A stretch of DNA of 64,000 nt from Lachnospiraceae bacterium. GTDB lineage: Bacteria; Bacillota_A; Clostridia; Lachnospirales; Lachnospiraceae. The stretch lies in the NCBI GenBank assembly GCA_017626435.1, contig JAGAIR010000006.1:1-64000 (forward strand). Direction: 5' to 3'. The translations under genes were made by a program, and so were the position numbers. This document shows positions 17,541 to 26,022 of the stretch, piece by piece. A model generated the notes under the pieces. The model was given only the letters and a program-made list of their open reading frames with translations. It ran no database searches and was not told where the DNA came from. Every line of letters starts with the position of its first letter. The stretch's first letter is position 1.

Positions 17541-17568
17541 ACTTGCAGTTGGTAAACAAGTACGGAAC

Positions 17569-17606
17569 AAGGGCGTTCTCATTTTGTAATGAGTACGCCC
17601 TTTTTT
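17569..17606 (+). terminator. Leader terminator upstream of glnN (attenuator)
   Basis: AAGGGCG-TTCTCATT...AATGAGTA-CGCCCTTTTTT makes a long hairpin with a T run. It lies between the promoter and the glnN start codon, about 130 bases before ATG. Its placement means glnN expression requires readthrough or antitermination. A short stem TACTTG/CAAGTA precedes it at 17539-17562. Confidence 0.75.
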
Positions 17607-17735
17607 ACTAGAATGACTGACATACTGTTCCGTATATACCACATCAGAGGCACCACGACATCAGGGTCAGACATCAAGGGGGCTGCCTCATAATTAAAAA
17701 ATCAGAAGTATTAATATGAAAGGATGGTAATCATT

Positions 17736-19844
17736 ATGGAACAGAATGTAATTGAACAGGTTTTTGGGACAGACGTGTTCAACGACGAGGTAATGAAAGC
17801 AAAATTACCAAAGGATGTTTACAAATCATGGAAAAAAACACTGGAGAACGGGGAAGACCTGAACCAGGATATTGCAAATGTAGTTGCCCATGCTATGAAG
17901 GAGTGGGCTCTTGAGCACGGCGCTACCCACTACACTCACTGGTTCCAGCCTATGACCGGTATTACTGCAGAAAAGCATGATTCTTTTTTAAGCCCTGCTA
18001 CTGACAGTAAACCTGTTCTGGAATTTTCCGGCAAGGAGCTGATCAAGGGTGAGCCAGATGCTTCTTCTTTCCCATCTGGCGGTCTCCGTGCTACTTTCGA
18101 GGCAAGAGGATATACTGCATGGGATTGTACCTCTCCAGCTTTTCTTCGTGAAGATGCAGCAGGTGTTACCCTTTGTATTCCAACAGCTTTCTGCTCCTAC
18201 ACCGGCGAAGCACTGGATAAAAAGACTCCTCTGCTCCGTTCTATGGAAGCCCTCAGCACTCAGGCAGTCCGCATCCTGAAGCTGTTTGGCTACGATGATG
18301 TCAAAAAGGTATCCTGCTCTGTAGGACCTGAGCAGGAATATTTCCTGGTAGACAGAGACAAATATTTACAGCGTAAGGATTTGATCTTTACAGGCCGTAC
18401 TCTTTTTGGTGCACCAGCACCTAAGGGCCAGGAACTGGATGACCATTACTTTGGATCAATCAAAGAACGTATCGCCTCTTTCATGAAAGATTTAAATATT
18501 GAACTCTGGAAGCTGGGGATCCTTTCTAAGACACAGCATAATGAAGTTGCTCCTGCTCAGCACGAGATGGCACCAATCTTTACCACAGCAAATATTTCTA
18601 CAGACCACAACCAGCTGGTTATGGAGGTGATGAAAAAGGTTGCCAAGAGACATAATCTGGAGTGTCTGCTTCATGAAAAGCCATTCGCAGGTGTCAATGG
18701 TTCCGGTAAGCATAACAACTGGTCTATTGTAACTGATACAGGCATCAACCTGTTGGACCCGGGCAAGAAGCCTCATGAGAACACCTTGTTCTTACTCTTC
18801 CTGTCTGCTGTCATCAAAGCGGTAGACGACAATGCAGAGCTTCTTCGTCTTTCTGCTTCCAGCCCTGGAAACGACCACAGATTAGGTGCTAACGAGGCTC
18901 CTCCTGCTATCATTTCCATCTTCCTTGGCGAGCAGTTAGAAGATATCATTGAGCAGATTGTTAAGGGCGATGTCTCCTCTTCTATCCAGAGCAGCAAGCT
19001 GGATACCGGTGTTCATGTACTTCCTGTATTAAAGAAGGATGCTACTGACAGAAACCGTACCTCACCATTCGCCTTTACTGGTAATAAGTTTGAGTTCCGT
19101 ATGCTTGGTTCTTCCATGTCTATCTCCGGTCCAAACTTCACTTTAAATACAATGGTTGCGGATGTTCTGCAGGACTTTGCAGATGAACTGGAAAAAGAAG
19201 CTGATTTCGAAACTGCTGTTAAGGCACTGATCAAAAAGACGGTAACCGAGCATCAGAGAGTTATCTTTAATGGTGACGGTTATGCAGATGACTGGGTTTC
19301 TGAGGCAGAAAGACGTGGTCTTCCAAATGTGAAATCCATGGTTGAGGCAATTCCTTATCTTGTTTCTGACAAGAGCGTTAAACTCTTTGAGAGACAGAAT
19401 GTCCTGACAAAAGCAGAGTTAGAGTCCAGAGCAGAAATTAATTACGAGACATACTCCAAGACAATCAATATTGAGGCAAAGACTATGATCGATATGGCTG
19501 GTAAGCAGTATATTCCTGCTATCATCAAATATACTACAGGTCTTGCAGGTTCTATCAACAGTGTTACTGCTGCTTGCCCGGATGCCGATGTATCCGTACA
19601 GACAGAGCTGTTAAAGAAAACCTCTTCTCTTCTGGTTCAGGCTCAGGCTACCTTAAAGAAACTGGAAGAGGTGGTTGCAGAAGCTGCCGAGAAGGAAGAA
19701 GGTCAGGAACAGGCTATGTTCTTTAAGAATGTGGTATTTGAGACTATGAATGACTTACGTACTCCTATCGATGAACTGGAAATGATCGTTGATAAAGAAT
19801 ACTGGCCAGTACCTACATACGGTGATTTACTGTTTGAGGTATAA
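17736..19844 (+). CDS. glnN: Glutamine synthetase type III
   Basis: A 702-residue GSIII catalysing glutamate + NH3 + ATP to glutamine in ammonium assimilation. The size and the segments [46 protein letters not shown] and GSGKHNNWS are diagnostic of GSIII rather than GSI. The start is taken at 17736 ([11 protein letters not shown]), because GAAAGGA is 11 bases upstream; the earlier ATG at 17724 is part of that ribosome site. The gene sits on the plus strand with its own leader terminator and is followed by a strong terminator before arcC. A type I enzyme (glnA) is encoded 20 kb away in the same window, so the organism has two GS types. Confidence 0.96.
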   Translation: MEQNVIEQVFGTDVFNDEVMKAKLPKDVYKSWKKTLENGEDLNQDIANVVAHAMKEWALEHGATHYTHWFQPMTGITAEKHDSFLSPATDSKPVLEFSGKELIKGEPDASSFPSGGLRATFEARGYTAWDCTSPAFLREDAAGVTLCIPTAFCSYTGEALDKKTPLLRSMEALSTQAVRILKLFGYDDVKKVSCSVGPEQEYFLVDRDKYLQRKDLIFTGRTLFGAPAPKGQELDDHYFGSIKERIASFMKDLNIELWKLGILSKTQHNEVAPAQHEMAPIFTTANISTDHNQLVMEVMKKVAKRHNLECLLHEKPFAGVNGSGKHNNWSIVTDTGINLLDPGKKPHENTLFLLFLSAVIKAVDDNAELLRLSASSPGNDHRLGANEAPPAIISIFLGEQLEDIIEQIVKGDVSSSIQSSKLDTGVHVLPVLKKDATDRNRTSPFAFTGNKFEFRMLGSSMSISGPNFTLNTMVADVLQDFADELEKEADFETAVKALIKKTVTEHQRVIFNGDGYADDWVSEAERRGLPNVKSMVEAIPYLVSDKSVKLFERQNVLTKAELESRAEINYETYSKTINIEAKTMIDMAGKQYIPAIIKYTTGLAGSINSVTAACPDADVSVQTELLKKTSSLLVQAQATLKKLEEVVAEAAEKEEGQEQAMFFKNVVFETMNDLRTPIDELEMIVDKEYWPVPTYGDLLFEV

Positions 19845-19914
19845 AAGAAATATGCTTTCATATTAATATTCCCAATAAATGAACTAAGGGTGTCATGCTC
19901 TGGTTCAAACAAAT

Positions 19915-19962
19915 GAAACAGAAAAGGGACTGCTATTCAAATGGCAGTCTCTTTTCTGTTTC
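19915..19962 (+). terminator. Terminator after glnN
   Basis: GAAACAGAAAAGGGACTGC...GCAGTCTCTTTTCTGTTTC is a 19-bp stem with one G-U pair. The T-rich right arm makes it a strong terminator that may work in both directions. Confidence 0.85.
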
Positions 19963-19994
19963 GGACAAAAACATCACACGAAGCCTTCAAAAGG

Positions 19995-20023
19995 TTGCTT
20001 TTCCATGCCTGTCATGATAATAT
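19995..20023 (+). promoter_or_regulatory. Promoter of arcC
   Basis: TTGCTT (19995-20000), 17 bases, TAATAT (20018-20023), about 38 bases before the ATG, which has its own GGAGG. Confidence 0.55.
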
Positions 20024-20061
20024 TATAAGATAATTACGTAATAAACGGAGGATAATCTAAT

Positions 20062-21000
20062 ATGACAAATAAAAAGATTGTTGTGGCATTAGGTCACAGC
20101 GCATTAGGAAAAACCTTCCCAGAACAGCAGGAAGCAGTAAAACACGCAGCGTCTGCTATTGCTGATTTAGTGGAAGCAAAATATCAGATTGTGATCACCC
20201 ACAGTAACGGTCCTCAGGTGGGGATGATCCACTCTGCCATGACAGAGTTTTCCCGTCTGGAACCAGATAATACAGTAGCTCCGATGTCACTTTGCAGTGC
20301 CATGAGCCAGGGATATATCGGATATGATCTGCAAAATGCTATCCGTACTGAATTATTAAACCGTGGAATTTACAAGCCAGTTACTACTCTGGTCACCCAG
20401 GTCCGTGTGGACCCATTTGATGCCGCCTTCAGCCATCCTACCAAGGTCATTGGCCGTTATATGACAGAAGAAGAAGCCAAAGCCGAAGAGAAAAAAGGAA
20501 ATCACGTCATTCAGGACGGTGACAAGGGCTATCGGCGCATCATTGCTGCCCCACGTCCAATGGAAATTTATGAACTGGATGCTATCAAAGCACTGATGGA
20601 TGCCGATCAGATCGTAATCGCCTGTGGCGGCGGCGGTATCCCGGTATTGCAGCAGGGCACCCGGTTAAAAGGCGCCAGTGCTGTGATTGAAAAGGACTTG
20701 ACCAGTGCCTGCCTGGCAGAAAGTATTGGTGCCGATGTTCTCCTTCTGCTGACCGGTGTAGAAAAAGTAGCACTGAACTTCGACACCCCTCAGGAGATTT
20801 CTCTGGATACCTTATCCGTAGAAGATGCCACCCGTTATATCGGTGAAGGTCAATTCACTTCCGGCGCAATGCTGCCAAAGGTAGAGGCTGCTGTTTCCTT
20901 TGCATCCTCCTCTCCTGCCCGCAGATCCATTATCACCAGCCTGCATACTGCACTGGATGGAATAAATGGTAAAACTGGAACTGTAATTTCTGCAGAATAA
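20062..21000 (+). CDS. arcC: Carbamate kinase
   Basis: A 312-residue amino-acid-kinase-fold enzyme interconverting carbamoyl phosphate + ADP with carbamate + ATP. It has HSNGPQVGMI (substrate loop), IACGGGGIPV and the lysine-containing AVIEKDLTSACLA. The N-terminal phosphate loop reads ALGHSALGKT where most homologues have GGNALG; His and Ser replace Gly and Asn. No arcA or arcB is present, so the arginine deiminase pathway is not complete here. Its placement beside glnN and near two carB genes suggests a role in carbamoyl-phosphate or ammonia balance, for example in purine or agmatine fermentation. It has its own promoter and terminator. Confidence 0.92.
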   Translation: MTNKKIVVALGHSALGKTFPEQQEAVKHAASAIADLVEAKYQIVITHSNGPQVGMIHSAMTEFSRLEPDNTVAPMSLCSAMSQGYIGYDLQNAIRTELLNRGIYKPVTTLVTQVRVDPFDAAFSHPTKVIGRYMTEEEAKAEEKKGNHVIQDGDKGYRRIIAAPRPMEIYELDAIKALMDADQIVIACGGGGIPVLQQGTRLKGASAVIEKDLTSACLAESIGADVLLLLTGVEKVALNFDTPQEISLDTLSVEDATRYIGEGQFTSGAMLPKVEAAVSFASSSPARRSIITSLHTALDGINGKTGTVISAE

Positions 21001-21073
21001 AAAATACCAGACAGAAAAAGAAGCCGCGTCCATTAGCCGGCATTCTATAAGGAAGTATATGAAATTTCCGGTG

Positions 21074-21105
21074 AAACCGGCGTGGCAGAGGTCACGCCGG
21101 TTTTT
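21074..21105 (+). terminator. Terminator after arcC
   Basis: AAACCGGCGTG-7 nt-TCACGCCGGTTTTT is a GC-rich 9-10-bp stem with a T run. The remaining bases to 21256 show no gene. Confidence 0.88.
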
Positions 21106-21256
21106 CCGCATCTGTCAGCAATCTGTCCGGCTTCATTTTCAATTTCCCGTTCCAGTGAAACAGCAGGCTGCTGAATCTCCGCTTGCTCCGTAAAAATAAA
21201 ACTCGCAACAATGTTTCAATCTTCATCCCAGTCACTGAAATATAAATCCGTCACAC

Positions 21257-21281
21257 GAAAACAGATTGCTCCTGTTTTTTC
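21257..21281 (-). terminator. Weak terminator after kdpE
   Basis: GAAAACAG...CTGTTTTTTC gives a short stem just beyond kdpE. The T run is better on the plus strand than on the minus strand, so its main direction is uncertain. Confidence 0.4.
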
Positions 21282-21286
21282 GATAA

Positions 21287-21988
21287 TTATTCCACCTTCA
21301 TCATCCGGTAGCCCACACCAATGTGAGTCTGGATATACTGCGGAGAATCTGGTGTTGGCTCCAGTTTTTTTCTCAATGTTGCCATAAAGACGCGGAGGGA
21401 GGCAATATCATTATCCCAACTCCGTCCCCAAATATTTTGTGTAATGAAAGTATGCGTCAATACTTTTCCTACATTCTTGGACAGCAGGCACAGCAGCTTA
21501 TACTCAATCGGTGTCAGATGCAGCTCCTGACCATCCAGATATGCGCATCCTCCGGCATAATCCACCTTCAGCTTCCCGTTGATAATAACAGAACTGGCAG
21601 ACAGCATTTCTGCTGTCATGTATGACAGCCTTCTCTGGGTGACCCGAAGCCGCGCCAGAAGTTCCTCTACGGAAAAAGGCTTGGTCAAGTAATCGTCAGC
21701 CCCTGCATCCAGAGCCTCAATTTTATCATTATCCTCACTGCGGGCGCTGATAACGATAATCGGCAGATTTGACCACGAACGGATATTCTGGATCACCTGT
21801 ACGCCGTCCATATCTGGTAGTCCGAGGTCAAGCAGTATAATATCCGGATTATGGGAGGAAGCTTCCAAAACAGCAGTTCCACCATTAGCCGCGACCAAAT
21901 AGCGATAATCATTGGTTTTTAATGTAGTTGTAATCAGGTTGCGTACCGGAGGGTCATCCTCCACAACCAATATTAAAGGTTTATTCAT
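21287..21988 (-). CDS. kdpE: Response regulator KdpE
   Basis: A 233-residue OmpR/PhoB-type regulator of kdp transcription. The receiver has phospho-acceptor Asp in PDIILLDLGLPDMDG and the conserved Lys in YLTKPFSVEELLARL. The winged-helix domain includes LTPIEYKLLCLLSKNVGKVL and ends VGVGYRMMKVE-like (here IGVGYRMMKVE). The start at 21988 (MNKPLIL) overlaps the kdpD stop by 8 bases and has GGGGAGG upstream; longer frames run inside kdpD. It is the last gene of the potassium operon. Confidence 0.95.
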   Translation of the reverse strand: MNKPLILVVEDDPPVRNLITTTLKTNDYRYLVAANGGTAVLEASSHNPDIILLDLGLPDMDGVQVIQNIRSWSNLPIIVISARSEDNDKIEALDAGADDYLTKPFSVEELLARLRVTQRRLSYMTAEMLSASSVIINGKLKVDYAGGCAYLDGQELHLTPIEYKLLCLLSKNVGKVLTHTFITQNIWGRSWDNDIASLRVFMATLRKKLEPTPDSPQYIQTHIGVGYRMMKVE

Positions 21989-24689
21989 GTAGTTCAACCT
22001 CCCCTGCTGGTAATGTAAATGTAAAGACGGTTCCTTTCGGTTCATGATCGGTCACCCAGATGGTTCCTCCGTGAGCAGTGACAATGGATTTGCACAGTGA
22101 AAGGCCCAAACCGAGGCTTCTTCGGCTGTCCGCAATTTTGTTGGCTCCGCTATAAAACATATCAAAAATATGTGGCTTTTTGTCATCAGGAATGCCCGGA
22201 CCATCGTCAGAAACAGAAACAACGACTTGCTGTGACTCTTTGTTCTTCTCGGTATGAACCTCAATCACAGACCCAGCCGGTGTATACTTGATGGCGTTAT
22301 CCAACAAATTGATCATAACCTGGACAATCAGTTTGGCATCAATGCTTGCAAGAATCAAATCCTCAGAGGAACTGACATGGATGGTATGTTCCTTACTTTT
22401 ACGATTGATATGCCGCAGAGCCTCTGCGACCACCTCGTCTATCAGTTCCACGGACTGCGTCAGATGAACCTGTCCGCCCTCGATTCTAGTAATCGCCAGC
22501 AAATTCTCTACCAGATTGATCAGCCACATGGAATCGTCATAAATATCTGTAAACGTCCGTTTTCTTGTGTCATCATCCATTTTTTGATAGTTGGCCAGCA
22601 GGTTGTCGGCGTTTCCGGAAATGGAGGTAAGCGGTGTACGCAGATCATGTGAAATGGCTCGAAGAAGGTTTGCGCGAAGCTGCTCATTTCTGGCCATAAT
22701 GGCAGCTTCTTCTTTTTCACGGGCATTTTTGATGTTCTCTAATGCCAGAGCGCATTCGCCGAGAATCGACAGCAGGACGCTGTTTTCAAAAGAATCTAAG
22801 GGGATATCATTCATTGCGACCCCTACCACGCCGTAAACCTGTTGATTGACTCGAATAGCCAAATACAGGCATTTGGCGCTGGATAAGGTGTCAGTGGTGG
22901 CTCCGGCGTGCTTGTTATTTCTCAGTACCCATGCCGCAACCGCCTCCTCATTTTTAGAAACCAGGTTACTCCCGTCGCTGTCAGACGTCCGAAAAGTACT
23001 GGGAGAATCAAGCTCCTGACCATTTGACAAGTAGACCACAATATCCTTTTGCAGCAATTTCAGGAGCTGTCCCGCAGTAGCTTTTACAACGGCCTGCTCA
23101 TCTGTTTCCCGCTGGAGAAGTTGATTCGTTTCAAACAAAATCTTTGTCCGATAGGCAGCATTGGCAGATTGCTTTGCATTATTTTTCAGACGTGTGGCAA
23201 GTGACCCGGTCAATAATGCCACCATGAACATGATCGGAAAAGTCACCAGGTAATTCGGATTGCTGAAGCGAAAGGTAAAACGCGGAACAGTAAAGAAAAA
23301 ATTAAACACCAGCACGCTTACAATAGACGCTGCCGCTCCACAAAAGCGACTCGTTGTGATGACGGAGATGACCAAAACTCCGAAAATATATACGGACACG
23401 ATGTTGGCCTCGGAAAAGCCCATCGTGTAAAACACATATCCGACTAAAGTGGAAGCCAGCAGGACAAGAATACTCTTTGCCAAATCACGAACCGGCACAG
23501 CGGTTACATGAAACATTTTATTCATATGCTTCTGGCAGACGCCCCCGGAACTCACATCCGGGATTACATGAATATCCAGATTGGGTGCACTGGCAATCAA
23601 ACGTTCCGTCAGTGTCGGCTTGCTGAATATGCTTTTTCTCGTGGCTGTACTCCGCCCGATCACAATTTTAGAGACGCCGGAAAGCCTTGCAAATTCCGCA
23701 ATCTGATAAGAAACATCCTCTCCATAAACAGTTTCTATATGTGCGCCAAGCTGCCCTGCCAGCCGGATATTATCCCGCAACCGTTTCTTGTCCTCTTCAC
23801 TCATTTCGGTAGTGACAGCCGTTTCCACGAAAAGGGCGGTAAAGTTTCCACGAAAAGCCCGTGCCATTCTCGCAGCGGTGCGGATGATCTTCGCGTTGGA
23901 TGGAGCGGATGAGAGGCACACCAAAATATGCTCATCGGTATGGTAATCGCCCCGACTCTGGATTCTGGCGCTCTCCGCCAGCAGGTTGACCCGATCCGCA
24001 CAGCGACGTAGGGCAATCTCCCTCAAAGCAGTCAGATTTTCAACTGTAAAAAAGTTGACTGCTGCCTGCTCCGCCTGGTCTTCCTGATAGATATTTCCGC
24101 TTGCCATACGCTCCAGAAGCTCTGTCGGTTCGATATCCACCAGTTCCACCTGCTCCGCCTGGTCAAATACAGAATCCGGAATACGCTCCCGCACCAAAAT
24201 GCCGGTAATGGAAGCAACCGTATCGTTCAGGCTCTCAATATGCTGGACATTGACAGTGGTATAAACATCGATCCCGGCACTCAAAAGCTCTTGCACATCC
24301 TGATAACGCTTGGTATGGCGGCTGCCCTCTGCATTGGTATGGGCCAGTTCATCTACCAGGATCAGCCTCGGTTTCCGCTTCAGCGCACTGTCAATATCAA
24401 ACTCTCGGAGGATCATTTCCCCATAAAGCACCTGCTTTGCAGGAAGCTGTTCGAGGCCGCTCAGCAGAGCCGATGTCTGCGGTCTGGAATGAGGTTCTAT
24501 ATACCCGGCAACTACCTCGGTTCCATGCGCTTTCGCCTGATGCGCCGCCTGTAGCATGGCATAGGTTTTTCCTACGCCGGCGGCATAACCAAAGAAGATC
24601 TTCAGCTTCCCCCTTTTTTCATTTTCTGTATCATTTCGGATTGCTCTTAAAAGTTGATCCGGGTTTTGTCTTGGTATTTCCATCTGCAC
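21981..24689 (-). CDS. kdpD: Potassium-responsive sensor histidine kinase KdpD
   Basis: A 902-residue full-length KdpD. The N-terminal KdpD domain has Walker A GYAAGVGKTYAML (~34-46) and is followed by a USP-like domain (~250-375). Four transmembrane segments (~395-500) lie in the middle. A GAF-like region, HisKA with the phosphorylated His in AISHDLRTPLTSISGN, and HATPase_c (NLLDNAIKYTP, DDGPGIP, GLGLSLCKSI) complete it. It phosphorylates KdpE under low K+ or osmotic/ionic stress. Here it is downstream of kdpFABC, ktrBA and a binding-domain protein, all in one direction. Confidence 0.96.
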   Translation of the reverse strand: MQMEIPRQNPDQLLRAIRNDTENEKRGKLKIFFGYAAGVGKTYAMLQAAHQAKAHGTEVVAGYIEPHSRPQTSALLSGLEQLPAKQVLYGEMILREFDIDSALKRKPRLILVDELAHTNAEGSRHTKRYQDVQELLSAGIDVYTTVNVQHIESLNDTVASITGILVRERIPDSVFDQAEQVELVDIEPTELLERMASGNIYQEDQAEQAAVNFFTVENLTALREIALRRCADRVNLLAESARIQSRGDYHTDEHILVCLSSAPSNAKIIRTAARMARAFRGNFTALFVETAVTTEMSEEDKKRLRDNIRLAGQLGAHIETVYGEDVSYQIAEFARLSGVSKIVIGRSTATRKSIFSKPTLTERLIASAPNLDIHVIPDVSSGGVCQKHMNKMFHVTAVPVRDLAKSILVLLASTLVGYVFYTMGFSEANIVSVYIFGVLVISVITTSRFCGAAASIVSVLVFNFFFTVPRFTFRFSNPNYLVTFPIMFMVALLTGSLATRLKNNAKQSANAAYRTKILFETNQLLQRETDEQAVVKATAGQLLKLLQKDIVVYLSNGQELDSPSTFRTSDSDGSNLVSKNEEAVAAWVLRNNKHAGATTDTLSSAKCLYLAIRVNQQVYGVVGVAMNDIPLDSFENSVLLSILGECALALENIKNAREKEEAAIMARNEQLRANLLRAISHDLRTPLTSISGNADNLLANYQKMDDDTRKRTFTDIYDDSMWLINLVENLLAITRIEGGQVHLTQSVELIDEVVAEALRHINRKSKEHTIHVSSSEDLILASIDAKLIVQVMINLLDNAIKYTPAGSVIEVHTEKNKESQQVVVSVSDDGPGIPDDKKPHIFDMFYSGANKIADSRRSLGLGLSLCKSIVTAHGGTIWVTDHEPKGTVFTFTLPAGEVELHE

Positions 24690-24740
24690 TCCTCCTTACC
24701 TTCATATTATACCACTTATATCACGCCATGCCGACAATTC

Positions 24741-25262
24741 CTATTTTCTCTGTGCGGGCACAGCGAAGTGATCTTCCAGGCATTTTATAAAACAACTGGC
24801 AAGGGTGGATGCCGCTCCCCCAATCCATAACACCTTCTGAATGATATGTCCATCTGCAATCGGTTCAATGGGCAACCCACCATATTTCATCATGACAGGC
24901 GTGTGATTCAGAGAAACCGTATTAGAATTATAATGCATGTGAACAGGAATTTCAGCATTTTCCGGCAAAAAAATCACATCAAATTTGCCAGCGGAGAACC
25001 CTTTCAGCAATTCTTCCTCTGGTCCGCAAAAAATGCGAACAGATATATCCGGGTACAATTTGGAATATTGCTCAAGGACATTGGTAATGCTGTCTGCAGC
25101 CAATGGATTGCAAAACCCCAGACGCAGGGTATTCTCGCCGGATGAAAACTGCAATTCCTGCATATGACGGTTTGATTCAAGAAAGTAATCCAGCTTTCCT
25201 ATCAGAAACCAGCCAAAAACAAAAGATACTGCCACCATCACAAGCAATAGCACGTCCTGCAT
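24741..25262 (-). CDS. Membrane-anchored protein with LysR-type substrate-binding (PBP2)-like domain
   Basis: A 173-residue protein with one N-terminal transmembrane helix (VLLLVMVAVSFVFGWFLI). A globular domain follows whose pattern (LRLGFCNPLAADSITNVLEQ, then SVRIFCGPEEELLKGFSAGK, then FDVIFLP) resembles the first half of a LysR effector-binding/PBP2 domain: a transporter-binding-protein fold without a DNA-binding helix-turn-helix. The start at 25262 is chosen for GGAGG seven bases upstream. It lies between ktrA and kdpD in the same operon. A ligand-sensing accessory to KdpD or to K+ uptake is an inference; the family is not recognised with certainty. Confidence 0.55.
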   Translation of the reverse strand: MQDVLLLVMVAVSFVFGWFLIGKLDYFLESNRHMQELQFSSGENTLRLGFCNPLAADSITNVLEQYSKLYPDISVRIFCGPEEELLKGFSAGKFDVIFLPENAEIPVHMHYNSNTVSLNHTPVMMKYGGLPIEPIADGHIIQKVLWIGGAASTLASCFIKCLEDHFAVPAQRK

Positions 25263-25358
25263 TGTCTCACCTCCCAATCTGAAATGCGGAATGTAAAACG
25301 GACATTCGCATTCCGCTTTGCTGCATGCTCATGAACGCAGGCCGCTTTGCGACTGCGT

Positions 25359-26006
25359 TCAAATACGGAAGCATTTCTGAATATCCCTGTTTCGGCCAAG
25401 TACCAGCATCGTACTCTTAGATTCCAGCACCATATCAGGAGTAATAGAAAGCTCCAGCTTTCCGTTTTTCTTGATTCCCATAATGTTAATGTTGTATTTT
25501 TTCCGAATATCAATCTGCCCAATGGTTCGGCCCGCCCAATCTTCCGGAACCGGTATTTCAAAGATAGCGTGTTCCTCGTCCAGCTCTATGTAATCTAAAA
25601 TGTGGTCAGCGCTGTAACGGATGGCTGTCCATTTGGCAAGCTGCTTTTCCGGGTAGACAACCTCATCGGCTCCATTGCGCAGGAGGAACTTTGCCTGCAC
25701 GTCTCTGGCTGCCCTGGATACTACCAGTTTTGCGCCAAGCTCTTTGAGCAGAGAGGTGGTTTCCAGAGAACTTTGAAAATCATTTCCAATGGCCACAATA
25801 CAGACGTCGTAATTTCTGATTCCCAGAGATTCCAGAAAAGCTACGCTTGTGCTGTCGCCGATCTGCGCATTTGTTACATAGGGCAGTACCGCATCTACCC
25901 GCTCCTCCACATGGTCTACCGCCATAACCTGATGCTTCAATTCACTCAAGTGCATGGCAATATGTCGGCCAAATCGTCCTAACCCAATTAAAAGTATAGA
26001 TTTCAT
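25359..26006 (-). CDS. ktrA: Potassium-uptake gating subunit KtrA/TrkA
   Basis: A 215-residue cytoplasmic RCK protein that gates the KtrB/TrkH channel in response to nucleotide. RCK_N starts ILLIGLGRFGRHIAMHLSEL, the dinucleotide-binding GxGxxG with acidic AVDHVEERVD at strand 2. RCK_C occupies the last ~80 residues (IGQIDIRKKYNINIMGIKKN), a domain that in Firmicute homologues can bind c-di-AMP. The start at 26006 has AAAGGAGG upstream; the longer frame overlaps ktrB. The gene pairs with ktrB 16 bases upstream. Confidence 0.92.
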   Translation of the reverse strand: MKSILLIGLGRFGRHIAMHLSELKHQVMAVDHVEERVDAVLPYVTNAQIGDSTSVAFLESLGIRNYDVCIVAIGNDFQSSLETTSLLKELGAKLVVSRAARDVQAKFLLRNGADEVVYPEKQLAKWTAIRYSADHILDYIELDEEHAIFEIPVPEDWAGRTIGQIDIRKKYNINIMGIKKNGKLELSITPDMVLESKSTMLVLGRNRDIQKCFRI

Positions 26007-26022
26007 CGTATCGTTACCTCCT

